Part shown: one piece after another, positions 45,856-62,469 of the stretch
Layout: each line of letters begins with the position of its first letter
Numbering within the stretch: the stretch's first letter is position 1
Assembly: GCA_023630585.1 (NCBI GenBank)
Contig: CM042551.1
Location: 18,959,001 to 19,023,000, forward strand
From: Cranoglanis bouderius
Taxonomy: Eukaryota > Chordata > Actinopteri > Siluriformes > Cranoglanididae
DNA: 64,000 nt
Direction of reading: 5' to 3'
Position numbers and translations under genes: made by a program
Notes under the pieces: generated by a model
What the model was told of the DNA's origin: nothing
What the model saw: only the letters and a program-made list of their open reading frames with translations
Database searches by the model: none

Positions 45856-46204
45856 TACTGACAGATTTTATTTCACATTAATGAACTCAAAATATTCTCC
45901 ATTTACCCTGACAGTAATCTAGAGCGTATGTGGTAGAGAAAGTGGGCGGGGCTTCCAGGAGGTGTCTGTTAATATCGGAGAGTTCAAAACACCTGCGCAG
46001 ATCATTCCAGATTCGCATGTTGATCGGATCATCGCTTATTTTATTCAGGAGATAAAATCTGCCGTATTTTGTGAGTGATAGCTCGTGTAAGTGTACTCTG
46101 TTTTTTGCGGAGCTCCTACACAAAAAGTGTCTTTGTATAAGACTGTATAACGTGTGATATCGTGACAGCGTAATATCGTATAGGGACGATAATATGGTAA
46201 TATT

Positions 46205-46395
46205 GGGGCAGCGGTTGCTCAGTGGTTAAGATGTTGGGCTACTGATTGGAAGGTCCTGGGCTCAAACCCCAGCACTACCAAGTTGCCACTGTTGGGCCCT
46301 TGAGCAAGGCCCTTAACCCTCAACTGCTCAGATGTATAAAAGTCAGTAAGTCACTCTGGATAAGAGCATATGCCAACTGCTGTAAATGTCATATC
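46205..46395 (+). mobile_element. tRNA-derived SINE
   Basis: The head has RNA polymerase III promoter boxes: box A-like ttgctcagtgg (46215-46225) and box B-like gggctcaaacc (near 46258). It is followed by cactgttgggcccttgagc, aaggcccttaaccctcaac and a tail ending ctgtaaatgtc. The second SINE at 60665-60953 shares the head and middle but has another tail. Confidence 0.8.
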
Positions 46396-46900
46396 AGACA
46401 AGCCTATTTATCTATTTTTCACTGCTCTATGACAACAAGAGCTATGGCTTTACATGCAAGATGAATTGTAAAGCTTTAACTCGGTCTCTCATGTCTTTCT
46501 CTTTATAAAAGCTATGACTTTACTGACTCAATCATTCTAATTGAACGTTTTTGTGTTAAAGCCCCAAATGCTTGAAAATTAACCCAGTATAATTAACCCA
46601 TTACTGGTACATGTTACATAACTGAATTTGCTTCATGCAGAAAACACCTCACCTATACCTTTTATTTATTCATTTTTTTTTTTTTTACCATGCTATTTAT
46701 GTCAGTCTTATTTTTGCACCTAAAATATTTTGTTATTAGTATAAGAATGAAATATATAGGCTACAAAATCAGTGACTTGGTTGTATAGGTCTAATTTTTG
46801 ATTTTGTGAGTTGCTTAAACGTAAGCTAAAATGGAAGTCAATTATTTGCATGCGGCACACATTTTAAAATGGACCCCTAAATGAAACACATTAAATGGTG

Positions 46901-46952
<52 letters not shown>

Positions 46953-48593
46953 CACAGAGCCCTCCTGGCCTCTCAGCACATGCAGGCACTCACTTACAAG
47001 TGGCTTTGTAATTTCATTTCTATGCCAGCGTTGCACTCTTGGTGGGTTATTTCCCAATGGATTATTTTTGCCTGTACATGGTATTGAGCTATGGCCGTTT
47101 GGGACATAATGGGATATAAAACATATCTAAAGCTTGCATGGCACCTAGGAGCAGTATTAGTTTTCATTATGCACCACCATCTTAGTGGATCTTCTGTAAA
47201 TAGCTTGGAAAGCCACCCCACCTTCAACACAGGACCAAGTTGTTTTAATATTGCGCTCGTGCTTCTCTGGATGGCGCGGCAGGACATGCGACTTCTGCTC
47301 AAGGTAACCCTTTTCATTTAAGATGGGCCCATTACCAGCCTTTTGTCCTCATCAAGCCTCGGCACAACTCATTATATGCGTAATTGTGGAAATATGGAGA
47401 TTACGCAGGCCCGATACCTTCATTTGCGATCGAGGTCGAACTCATTTGGATTTGGAGAGAATCAGTCATGGATGATGTACATTGGAAATGTCAAGCGGGA
47501 CGGGGAGGTGGAACGACAAACACAATGCTGATAAACAAGCTGATTTACCTACGCCTCTCCCGGCCACGCACTCAGCCAGAACAGAAAGAACCCTGAAACG
47601 TAAAAGCGCCCAGGCATGGGTCGTTCAGGTGGGCAGATAAATAAAGCATGCAGCACTGGAAAAGGCACTTCTCACCATCTGCTGTTTACCTACTCAGACT
47701 AATCGCATAACATCCTGTGGCCTTTTGTTCTATAGACCTTGCCATGCTTGTATAACACCTGGATATGACACTTAAGCACAATAAACGATTGTGTTTCACA
47801 TGGCCTGGTGTGTTATACAACACTTATTTTTAGCCCTAATAACAAACACAAGCACAAAGACCAATTGTCACCTAAAAGTCATATTTCAGAGCCAGTAAAA
47901 ACCTAAATTATCAAGTTCCTGAGAAAGTTTTAGATGTACTCACTATAATGCTATAAAACCAGCAGTACAGCAATGCAAACAAATTATAATAATCCGCGGT
48001 TGCTTTAGAAGGACGTCCGAAAACGGCTTTGCTCTTAGTGCTTTGAAGTTAAAAGCAATTTAATGGCCACTCACGGCGAGCAACGGACATAACGGCGAAA
48101 GATCTTTGGAATCACTTTACTCTGGTTTTCTCATTTCTCTAAATAAACCCCTTCCCTACTTACAATGAAGAGACGTTTATTGAAATCTGGCAAAACATGT
48201 AGCTTTAGATCCAGCCAACACAAAGCTAAATACATAGAGCAGAGACTCATTTGCTGTACAGACATGGCAATTAAACTGCAATTCTGAGGCTGCAGAATAA
48301 AAAAAGACAAGAGACTTTTTATTAACCAGTGAATATAGCTTTTTTTTTTTTTTAAAGCTTCATAAAAATGACACTGTTCCACATCACAAATTCATGTATT
48401 ATTAGTGCTGGTATATCAACGTGGACATCCTCTCAAAGCATTGCTCCTAAAGCAGGTTCTTTAAAAAGGGAAGGAAGTACAATGTTTTTACTATTTCACA
48501 GTATTTATATTTGTTATGCCTAGAGATGCCCAGTATCAGGCCAGAACTAGCAAAAAAAAAGGTGGATCGGATATATCAGAGGAAATATACATC
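46396..48593. other. Intronic sequence, no exon seen
   Basis: This is AT-rich sequence with a (CA)n tract at 46902-46950. Open frames here (for example 46994-47317 on the minus strand) carry no recognisable domain. Confidence 0.4.
46902..46950. repeat. (CA)n microsatellite
   Basis: This is an uninterrupted CA run. Confidence 0.95.
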
Positions 48594-52804
<4,211 letters not shown>

Positions 52805-53090
52805 ATTTACAGCGTGATTCCCACCTCCGCCCTGCGTGCGTGGAGTTTGCATGTTCTCCAGGGTTTCCTCTGGGTTTCCTCCTCCAGTCCAAAGTCATGC
52901 GTTGTAGGCTGATTGGCATTTCCAACTTGTCCGTAGTGTGTGTGAGTGTGTGTGCGATTGTGCCCTGTGATAGGTTGGTACTCCGTCCAGGGTGTCCCCC
53001 GCCTCATGCCCTGATTTCCCTGGGATAGGCTCCAGGCTCCCCTGAGACACTGTGTAGGACAAGCGGTATGGAAAATGGATAGATGAACTT
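52805..53090 (-). repeat. Dispersed fish repeat (ggaggaaacc type)
   Basis: This is an inverted copy of the family at 11425-11718: gagtttgcatgttctcc, tttcctcctccagtccaaag, tgattggcatttccaa and cataccgcttgtcc (as its complement) occur in the expected order. Confidence 0.7.
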
Positions 53091-54550
53091 GTCTAGCCTT
53101 TGTTTCGGTCTCCTGTCAAACGGATATACGACTCAATCAATTTCTCCATCTGTAACTGAAGCAAACTAGTAGTAGTTAGCAGAGACCTCCTGAGGTTTTG
53201 TGCTACTTTATCCCTTGCACGGATCCCAGAAAACCTATACTGGAGCCGGAACATTTCTATTTAAGAGCAGGTTTTAGCAGGGGGATATCAAGACGATTGA
53301 TTTTTTTTTTTATTCAGGTCTTCTTAGAGTCAGGCCAATGGAGCAGACTTCACTTCTGAAATGACTCGGTAGGAATGGCTGTTTGGCCGGTGCCTCCCCC
53401 CTTTTTCTGTTCATTGATTACTCCCTCGTGTGGAGTCGCAGTGAATCACTCTCAACTTCACTCCCACCTCAGAGCGAACAAGTGTCAATAGCTCATCTCT
53501 ATCTCTGACTCATATGCGAGGAACGTTCATGCCTGCGGAATCTAAAATAGTTAACCGTTTTAGTGGTGACATTTATTAAACCGCACCTTACAAACTCGAT
53601 TGTATGGATGAAGATACACTCCAAATGAGCAATTTTGAAGAAATGAGGAAAGTATGTATGGTAACCGAATTACACTTTTCTTGCCTTGTTTTCTCAAACA
53701 AGGCAAATTAGTAGAAATTAGACGGTACTGAGTCAGCACAGAGCATAATTACACTTCAAAACATTAGCATCTTAACTGAAAATATCTTAAATATAGTTCA
53801 ATTTGCCTAGTACTTCATACAATAAATGATAAGATTACTATTACTATTATAAAATTACTATTGCTAACCTATTTCTGTTTCAAGCTTTACATTTTATAAT
53901 CATTTTGCTTCTTTTTAGAAATACAATAAATGCATCAAATTAGCAAAATTATCTGCCTATAGAACAAGACTATTTAAATCATGAAATTAGTATTAAAAAA
54001 AATCTAGAAATAGGTTTAATGATCTTATATTTGGTTTACTGTAATCTTTAATAGGCAATAGTAGACATATTTGACTATCAGCCTGACTGATTATAATTAC
54101 CCATGGTTTATTCAGCAACACTTCCCTTTTCTCCACTCTTTTATTTATTTCTTTTTATTTTGGTATCGACCACACACTTTTTATGTCATCCTCCCTCAAA
54201 TGCTTGTGTATGAAGGCCACAAAAACTGCAGCCTTGTTTGTACGGTAGGTTCATACACATCATGCATGGTGTTATGTGTGGAATACAAACTAACCGTACC
54301 TGAGAATGGACGCAAACAGCATAATACTGTATCTATAATCTGCTCCTATGAGTGTGAGAGTAGCTATTTAAATGTTAAGATTTATGAGTACAGTTAATCA
54401 CGAGCAACAGCTCAGTCAGTTTTTAGTGCAAAAAAAACAAACAAAAAACAAAACAGGAGCTGGACTGATTTTTAAAAATCACATCGTACAGAGTAGCAGA
54501 TATTTATTTATCATTTATTCATTCGATGATTTTTTTTTCCATCTGCAAGT
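53091..54550. other. Intronic sequence, no exon seen
   Basis: This is AT-rich sequence with no recognisable gene or repeat. Confidence 0.4.
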
Positions 54551-54979
54551 TACACTAAATGGCCAAAAGCTTCCGGACACCTGACCATCACACCCATATG
54601 TACGCCTTTCCCAAACTGTTGCCACAAAGTTGGAAGCACACAATTGAATTAAGAGGCTCAAACCTGTTCCAGCATGACAGTGCTCCTGTGCACAAAGCGA
54701 GCTCCATGAAGACATGGTGTGTTAAGTTTGTAGCGGAAGAACGCAAGTGTCCTGCACAGAGCCCTGACCTCCTGAACTGGAACACCAACTGCACCCCAGA
54801 CCTCCTCATCCAAGCTCTTGCAGCTGAATGAACACAAATCCCAACATCCACGCTCCAAAATCTAGTGGAAAGCCTTCCCAGAAGAGTGGAACGTATTATA
54901 ACAGCAAAGGTGGAATAAATCTGTTCAACAAGAACATATGGATGGTTAGGTGTCCACAAACGTTTGGCCATATAGTGTA
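54551..54979 (+). mobile_element. Short Tc1-like element, internally deleted
   Basis: Terminal repeats of about 39 bp (tacactaaatggccaaaag on the left; tttggccatatagtgta on the right, with several mismatches) bound only 429 bp. Inside is a scrap of the transposase second half (FQHDSAPVHKASS, then CPAQSPDL) with frameshifts. It is the same family as 1-506. Confidence 0.8.
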
Positions 54980-56812
54980 TATAGCCTCTGTGCAAAGTGG
55001 TTCAATTAGAAAAAAATAAAAATAAAAAATATACAAAATGGAAAGTCTGTTTGAACAGGTGAATTACCACCTTATTTATTTATTTATTTATTTTACATAA
55101 TTATAGATGATTAATTGAATATGCAAACACTAATAAGCAGAACGTCAGTGAAGATGAAAAATGCTTACCAACTAATCCATCAAACAAAACACACCAGTCA
55201 CTCCTTCTCCATGTGCTTCCCCCTGATATTTTTTAATGGCAAGCAACATTAAGGCATGAGAAATGGAGTCCCAATCAAATTTGGAATATCAGTGTCTCGG
55301 TACCTACTTTGTGTGCTGACATTGACAGTGCATGACGCAGTCAGTGTCTTCTACACTCTCACACACTAACACATAGACATTTTGCTCCGATACAGTGTTG
55401 TGCTCTGTTCTCCGCAAGACGTCCGCAAGCCAGTGTGAGAGACAGACATAAGAAGAATGCGACATGTTTAGAAGACACTAAAGTGATAGCCTTTCATCAG
55501 AAAAATAACCTGTGGTTTTCTTCCTGGTGACAAATATATATATAGTAATTACACGGTGCCTCTTCACTGTGTCATTTTTGATTTTCCAAAACAACTATTA
55601 CGCAGGTCACTAAAAGCTCGATTATGGCAGTGTTAGTCACCGCTGAGATGCGCCCATGTGGCTCTGTTCATTTCAGAACATCTGCCCTGATGGAAATAGA
55701 TCGGTAAGAATGTTATAATCATGTACCAAGGGGCCTAAGCTGCTCCATTAAGGTCTAAGCCGACCTAATACCAAAACCTCCGCTAATCCAAATTGTGCAT
55801 TTGCTGGCACAGATGAAGACCTATGTGAAAAGTATTATGGTGAAACTATGTACAATCTGTGTGTTAAACACGTTCATGACATACAATTCAATTTCATTTT
55901 CATGAAGTTCATTGCAGGACTTAAAAAAAAAGGGGGAAAAAAAAGAGTTGGAGTCTAAATAGTAGTCTGGATTTCATAAAGAAATGTCATTTAAGAGTTG
56001 CATGGAGAGGAATGTGATTAGTTTTATGCTGCACTGCCAAGCAACAGTGTTCAAAGGCACCAAAAGCTAGCTGTATAATCCTGGCACATGTTCATCCCCA
56101 CTGGATGTTTGTCCCTCACATATTCAACAGTAAATCCATAAAAAAAAAAGATTGACTTTAATAGGTAGTGCCAGCTACAGTATATCCTGATAAAACTTCT
56201 CCTGGTTCATTTAGCGTTTCTGAGCTCTGGGGTTTGAAGTCAGTAGCTTCAATTAAAGTCTTCCAATCAAGGCTTGCCAGTTTATTTGACGTCAACTTCC
56301 TTCCACAAAGGACTTTGGTGGCAATCTGAGTCCAGCTGATAATGAAAAAACCTCAGCCTCAGTTTAACCCAAGCGCAAGACGCGCTCATGATCATTTCAA
56401 GCCAGTCATTTGCTCAATCTACAGCAACATATGGAGAATAACTACTGTTTACCTTATGTTACCCTTTTACAAATGTGCATCATTAATCTCTGCATCCTGT
56501 GAGGCTTTTTTTTTCTCTCTCTCGAAATACTAATGGGCATATGGAGTGTTGTAAGAGATTGTGTAAGAGATATTAGCTAAGTTGAGATATTAGTACAATC
56601 TTAACAGCAGCACATTAAGGTACAACATCGTCATGACCAGCAGTTGAGCTTACTACACTCCAAGGGTATGCAATGAAGTCCTGATACATGACCACATGTC
56701 TCAGTTGTAGAGAAACAGGAATAACAGTGATGTAACTGCAAGAGCCCTTAAGCGGTACGAACTTTAATAGTCTTTTCTAAAACGTTTAAACCGTCTCTGT
56801 CCATACAGCTAA
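54980..56812. other. Intronic sequence, no exon seen
   Basis: No gene or clear repeat is seen apart from short A and T runs. Confidence 0.4.
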
Positions 56813-57349
56813 AGCTACGCACACATACAGTGATTTTATCACTGCAAGTCACAACTGTACTAGGATGTCGCCAGTAGGCATTCCTACCATTGGTTTCCAC
56901 ATTTTAGTAACATTTAGCATTCCACTTTTGACAGCAAACTTGTTTTCTTGCCGCTAAAATAAAACATTCTGGAGGGAGAGCGTTTGTATATAAAATTCAC
57001 CAGTGTATTTTATATACAAAGAAGGCTGTGAAAATTGTCTTTATTGTTTAAACTTTTGTTCAAAACAATTCACAAAAATACTCTGCTCTCATGGATATCC
57101 AACCATTGCAAACATAACACAGGTTTATCAAAAAAAGTTAAATATAGGTGTGCAACAATTATTGGCACCCCTATGAATTCATATGAGAAAACTATATTTG
57201 AAGTATATTCCCTTTGATATTTTAGATTATTTTTTTTTAGTGCGCCTGGGTGACTAGGAACAGGAAATTGTTCAACCATGACTTCCTGTTTCACAGGTGT
57301 ATAAATACGAGGTAACACATAAGCCAAATTCCCTTAGTCATTCATAACA

Positions 57350-58420
57350 ATGGGTAAGACCAAGGAATATTGCTGTGATGTGTGGCAAAAGGTTGTTGAG
57401 CTTCACAAAATGGGAAGTGGCTATAAGAAAATAGCACAAGCATTGACAATGCCCATTTCCACCATCAGGGTGTAGGGAAAATTAACTGTTTGGGTTAAGT
57501 TGATACATTCTCCAACATTTTATGTAAGTAAAAATTACTGTTTAAATTGAGCTACCTGTATCTCCTCCAAATATGTAAGAGAGATTAGCATATCAGCTCA
57601 AAAGGAGAAATTTGGCTAATTTAGTATTACTGATCAACTATTCATCCAGCAATCAGTTGAACTTGTGTATTAATTAATTATGCACTAGATATTACCTCTG
57701 TGGCCACCGGCAATAATATCCTACACATAGTGAAATATTATTTTAAAAGCATGTAGCAGAATTGCAATTCAAGGCAACAGACACTTGTAAGCAATAAGAA
57801 CACGTATATTTAAGAACAGACGAGACTTTATTGAACTATTCTACTACACAGAAACTAATCTAACACATAAACGCATGCACACACACACACACACAAGCAG
57901 GGGTGATAATGAAGAGTGAATGAAGTTCCGAGTCTCTAGCGTTGCATGCTGTTTCACAGACCATGATCTGAATGAACCATCAACTTAATAATAGTTGATT
58001 AGCTAGATTCTGGGGTATTGTGCTTGCCTTTGAATAGTTGTTGAAGGGATTTCCTCGTTACGTTGTGGTGTCGTCAGCGGTCTGGTCAGCATTTGAGTGG
58101 CGTCTCGGAAGACCAATCGGAATGCTGAGCGGAATGAAGGCGGGAGGTTTGAAAAGCAGGCGGCGGCTCTTGGCTGGGTCTCCAGGCCGATGTAACGTGA
58201 TCTGATCTCCCCGATGTTGATTAGAGAAAATTCTCTGATGGCTCTGGAGACCCTCCACAGCATCTGTCCTGCATTTGATGCCTTCTCTTCTCATGGACCT
58301 CTTGGACCTCATAGAAGAAATAGAACATCAAATGCGGGACAGACGCAATCATGGTCTGTGAAACAGCATGAAACGCTAGAAACTCGGAACTTCATTCACT
58401 CGCCATTATCACCCCTGCTT

Positions 58421-58452
<32 letters not shown>

Positions 58453-59726
58453 GGGTTAATGTGTTAGATTAGTTTTTGTGTCGTAGAATAGTTCAATAAA
58501 GTCTCATCTGTTCTTAAATATACGTGTTCTTATTGCTTACAAGTGTCTGTTGCCTTGAATTGCGTTTCTGCTACATGCTTTTAAAATATTATTTCACTAT
58601 GTTTAGGATATTATTGCCGGTATGCATTAATATCTAATGCATAATTAATTAATACACTAAGTTCAACTTATCGCTGGATGAATAGTTGACCAGTAATACT
58701 AAATTAGCCAAATTTCCCCTTACGATCTGATCTGCTAATCTCTCCTACATATTTGGAGGAGAACACATATAGCTCAATCTAAACAACTAAATTTTACCTA
58801 CCTTAAAATGGTGGAGAATGTAACAAGTTAACCCAAACAGCACATTTTCCCTACAAGGGCAATAATTAAGAAGTTCCAGTCAACTGGAAATGTTATGAAT
58901 CAACCTGGAATTGGACGTATGTCTATATTGTCTCAACACACTGTGAAGAGGATGGTTCGAGTGGCCAAAAAATCTCCAAGGATCACAGCTGGAGAATTGC
59001 GGAAGTTAGTTGTGTCTTGGGGTCAGAAAGTCTCCAAAACTACAAGCCAAAGTCACCTACATCATCAAGTTGTTTGGAAGGGTTTCAAGAAAAAGCCTCT
59101 ACTCTCATCCAAAAACAAACTCAAGTGTCTTCAGTTGGCCAGACACTACTGGAACTTCAAATGGGATCGGGTTCTATGGTCAGATGAAACCAAAATAGAG
59201 CTTTTTGGCAATAAACACCAGAGGTGGTTTTGGAGCACACAGAGAGGTAGCCATATGGAAAAGTACCTCATGCCCACGGTTAAATATGGTGGTGGATCTT
59301 TAATGTTTTGGGGCTGTTTTTATGCTAGAGGACCTGGACATTTTGTTAGGATACATGGCATCATGGACTCTATCAAATATCAACAGATATTAAATGAAAA
59401 CCTGACTGCCTCTGCCAGAAAGCTTAAAATTGGACAATGATCCAAAACATACATCAAAATGAACACAAAAATGGTTTACTGACCACAAAATCAAGGTCCT
59501 GCCATGGCCATCCCAGTCACCTGACTTGAAACCCATAGAAAACCTGTGGGGTGAACTGAAGAGGAGAGTCCACCAGCATGGACCTCAAAATTTGAAGGAT
59601 ATGGAGAGATTCTGTATGGAGGAATGGTCTCAGATCCCTTGCCATGTATTCTCCAACCTCATCAGGCATTATAGGAGAAGACTCAGAGCTGTTATCTTGG
59701 TAAAGGGAGGTAGCAAAAAGTATTGA
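57350..59726 (+). pseudogene. Tc1 transposase split by foldback element
   Basis: The gene starts at 57350 (MGKTKEYCCDVWQKVVEL). After 121 bases it is interrupted by the foldback element, resuming at 58860 in the same frame. The second part holds the helix-turn-helix linker, the first catalytic Asp (LWSDETKIELFG) and the block YGGGSLMFWGCF. A deletion of about two dozen bases around 59435 shifts the frame just before the second Asp, and further stops follow. The last part (59526-59726) contains the Glu motif KPIENLWGEL and the normal C-terminus with stop at 59724-59726. It is dead even without the insertion. Confidence 0.85.
57471..58855. mobile_element. Foldback element with ~500-bp inverted arms
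   Basis: The left arm (57471-57967) and right arm (58348-58855) are inverted copies with high identity. Outer ends are tgtagggaaaa and ttttccctaca. The 380-bp centre (57968-58347) includes a smaller hairpin (ctgtcctgcatttgatg against catcaaatgcgggacag). A 4-bp direct repeat aggg (57467-57470; 58856-58859) flanks it. No transposase-like frame is present; the open frames at 58003-58312 have no recognisable domain. TGTAG...CTACA ends with a 4-bp duplication recall Ginger-type transposons, but this is only a hypothesis. Confidence 0.85.
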
Positions 59727-60303
59727 CTAAAGGGGTGCCAATAATTGTTGCACACCTATATTTAACAAAGATTTTTTTTTTGACAAATCTGTGTTTTGTT
59801 CGCAATTGTTTGATATCCATGAGAGCACTGTATCTTTGAACAAAAGATCAAAAGGGTAAACAATAAAGACAATTTTTCACAGCCTTCTTTGCTCATACTT
59901 ACCAAGGGTGCCAACATTAGTGGAGGGCAGTGTATATGCATCATATCCTATGAGATGAAGGAGAAGCAATGTGCTCTTTGCCATTGCGGCCATCTATCTG
60001 CAGCGAAAGCACAAGCACCAGACTGTCAGGGTCCACAAAACAATCCGGACTCGCAGGCAGCATGGTGGATCATGGATCATGTGCGCTCTACATACTTCAC
60101 TCCCACTGGTTGTCTCTGCACCAAGTCGCTCCAAATTTGCACAAAGCTAAACTTTTCTCAACTTTGTCACGTCACTGGACACGCCCACATCTAGTTGCCA
60201 ACAGTCGCTGTCGCTCATGTCGCTGGAAGTCTCCAGCTCTCATTGAAAATGAATGGTCTCCGGTTGCTTTGTCGCTGCGAGTCTCTTTATGTGTGAACGT
60301 AGC

Positions 60304-60664
60304 TTAAGTTGGTGTAGGACTAATGCGGTTTTCCTTTCTTTTTATGGGTCTGTGTTTTCTGTAAAGATTAAGCCGGTCCATTTTTACTATGAAGATCAAT
60401 GCTTCAGTATGTACAAGAGCAATATCTGTAATGCCATTCATATAATCAAAAATATTCCAAGTAGGCCTGGACAATGTAATTGGTTGTCATTGATGACTGA
60501 CACGCAATCTGATGCCGATGTTCAACAAGTGATACTCAGCATGGAGGAAAAAGATTTAGCAGAGATCTTAATATTTGTGCATGGAAAAGTGCTGCCGGGA
60601 GCACGTTTTGTGTTGATATATATGAAAAAAAGGTCTCATGCCACAGCACACTAACCATAACAAC
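60304..60664. other. Unassigned sequence
   Basis: The open frame at 60253-60654 reads into this stretch but has no recognisable domain, and its start overlaps the MITE. I do not call it a gene. Confidence 0.35.
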
Positions 60665-60953
60665 AGTGACATGTGAAGACCAATGTATGGTAAACCATAC
60701 TTGGAATTTGTCCTCTGCATTTAACCCATCCAAGTTAGTGCACACACATTAGGAGTTGTGAGTAGTGAACGTACACACTACAAACCGTGAAGACACCCGG
60801 AGCAGTGGGCAGCCATTTTTGCTGCGGCGCCCAGGGAGCAGTTGAGGGTTAAGGGCCTTGCTCAAGTGCCCAACAGTGGCAGCTTGGCATTTGAACTCAC
60901 GACCTTCCAACTGGTAGCTCAACTTCTTAACCACTGAGCTACCACCACCCTTG
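60665..60953 (-). mobile_element. tRNA-derived SINE, longer tail type
   Basis: On the minus strand a box A-like tagctcagtgg (60931-60941) and a box B-like gagttcaaatg (60889-60899) are followed by cactgttgggcacttgagc and aaggcccttaaccctcaact. After that comes a tail of about 170 bp (gcagcaaaaatggctgcc, then gatgggttaaatgcagagg). The head matches the SINE at 46205-46395; the tail is different. Confidence 0.8.
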
Positions 60954-61189
60954 ACGCCCACTCTCATCACTAATTTTTTAATCAGTAATTTTTTTTTTAC
61001 TTTACATGACTGTGACATGCTCTTTGAGGAAAATCCTAAGTATTATCCATACAGCTTAAGTGTTCCAAGTGATCGGATGGCTGCATAGCTAGGTCAGAGA
61101 GTGACAGATCGTCTAGAGTGGAGATTTGATGTTTGAGAGTCTCGAGCTATTATTTTTTTTAGTTTATTTTTATTTTTGCAAAGCCTACA

Positions 61190-61364
61190 AATTTCTTGGT
61201 AACACTTTACAATAACAGTACATGAATAATCATGCACTAATACCTGAAGTAATACTTACTTAAATATGAACGAATGATGCGTTAAGGCATGTACTAATCA
61301 CAAAATAACGACCGCCTTAAGTACGTTAGTACATGTTTGTTAATGTATTAATGAACACATAGGG
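61190..61364 (+). repeat. Possible DNA-element end (ggtaacactttacaataa)
   Basis: The motif ttggtaacactttacaataa resembles the end of a widespread fish DNA element. Its partner end is not evident; the MITE at 61365 follows. Confidence 0.3.
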
Positions 61365-61699
61365 GTAAACTAAATCAAACACGCGCTATAAAAAAGATTA
61401 CGAATTAAACGTGCATCATTTCAAATTGTTTATTATCGAGCGTAGAAACACTCACTAAGACTCCCTAATAATAAAATATTCTTGCGACGCAAAACGGGTT
61501 GAGATAAAATTATTGGTGTTTATTATCAGTGCATCTTTCTACGCTCGATAAGGAGGATCAATGTAAATTATGAAAGTAATCCAGCGCCTTCCAATGATGT
61601 TTGTGTATGCAGCTGCATATGGAAAATTATATGAAAAATTTGAAATTATACATGTTTAATTCATATCCTTTCTTATAGCGCATGTTTGATTTAGTTTAC
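61365..61699. mobile_element. MITE with nested inverted repeats
   Basis: The ends gtaaactaaatcaaacacgc and, inverted, gtaaactaaatcaaacatgc extend as an inverted repeat of about 50 bp with few mismatches. Inside, tattatcgagcgtagaaa (near 61429) is mirrored by tttctacgctcgata (near 61535). It is 335 bp and non-coding, with no target duplication found. Confidence 0.65.
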
Positions 61700-62469
61700 A
61701 ACAACTAACAAACATGCGCTATGATGTACTAATGTTGGTGAGATACAGCAGGCAGGTCACCTTATTGTTTAAGATTACACACACTGAGGCTACTTTGTAT
61801 TCTGTCTAAATGTACTGACACACACAGAAAAAAAAGGTGCAGCATTTGCTGCTAGACTGAAATTAACACCTTCCTTCCAACAGCCATCAGTCTGGGACGG
61901 TTATTGTACATTCCTCACTCTCATAATTACATGCAATTTCCTTTTCCATCCCTATGACAACTTCATTGTAGTTGCTCGATAATCCTCATTAGGGTGAACA
62001 ACTGCATAATAAGCCAAGCTTTAAACTTAACAAGAAAGTTTAAACTCCAGGTGTAAACATTAGCAGCAGTCGTCCTGCAGTTGTTTAGTATCTTCAGCAC
62101 CTCTCGGCTGCTCCGGCAGAAAGCCGGCGAGAGCCGCGATGAGCCAGTGAGCGACTGGATAAGCATTTAATGGTTACAGCAAGACCTGATGAAGTTGCTG
62201 TTTATTAGCAGACAGAAGATTAAGTCCATCCCTGGTGGTATAATTCAACGAATCCCACAAGTGGAGATTGAGAGCAAATATTGAATGGTCATCTGTCCTG
62301 GCAGCAGAGTGGCTTTACTCCAGAGTGTCTGGCAAGTCCTGGCTCAGGGTAGTACTGTATGTGCAGGTAGTTTCTGTTTTTTCCACTTGTCTACAATGTA
62401 GTGAGCCTCTCAGACTGCTCTGTAGAGCTGAGAAAGAGGTGTTACTGAATTAAGGTTGCTAATGCCTGT
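61700..62469. other. Intronic sequence, no exon seen
   Basis: No gene or clear repeat is seen. Confidence 0.4.

Larger units (their letters stand above)
57008..59934 (+). mobile_element. Tc1-like transposon carrying a foldback insertion
   Basis: This is the same family as 23934-24481 (shared gaaggctgtgaaaa, actctgctctcatggatatc, caacaattattggcaccc). The right end (acattagtggagggcagtgta) is intact; the left terminal repeat is largely lost. Without the 57471-58855 insertion it would be about 1.5 kb. Confidence 0.8.
56813..60303. mobile_element. TTAA-type MITE split by a Tc1 insertion
   Basis: The two halves (56813-57007 and 59935-60303) together correspond, on the opposite strand, to the intact MITE at 27871-28236. 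Shared stretches include tatataaaattcaccagtg before the break and gcatcatatcctatgagatg after it, then caccaagtcgctccaaattt. The right end gtgtgaacgtagc is followed by TTAA; the left is preceded by ctaa. The break lies where the Tc1-like element inserted. Confidence 0.75.

Noticed and set aside
46210..46270. A functional tRNA gene
   Set aside because: Box A and box B are present, but the sequence does not close a cloverleaf and continues into a SINE body.
46994..47317. Minus-strand frame resembling a transposase fragment
   Set aside because: I could not identify a motif of any transposase family; the similarity was only impressionistic.
58003..58312. Gene inside the foldback element
   Set aside because: Short overlapping frames without domains; more likely passenger sequence.
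60253..60654. Open frame of 133 codons
   Set aside because: It begins inside a MITE end and shows no known domain or neighbouring exon.
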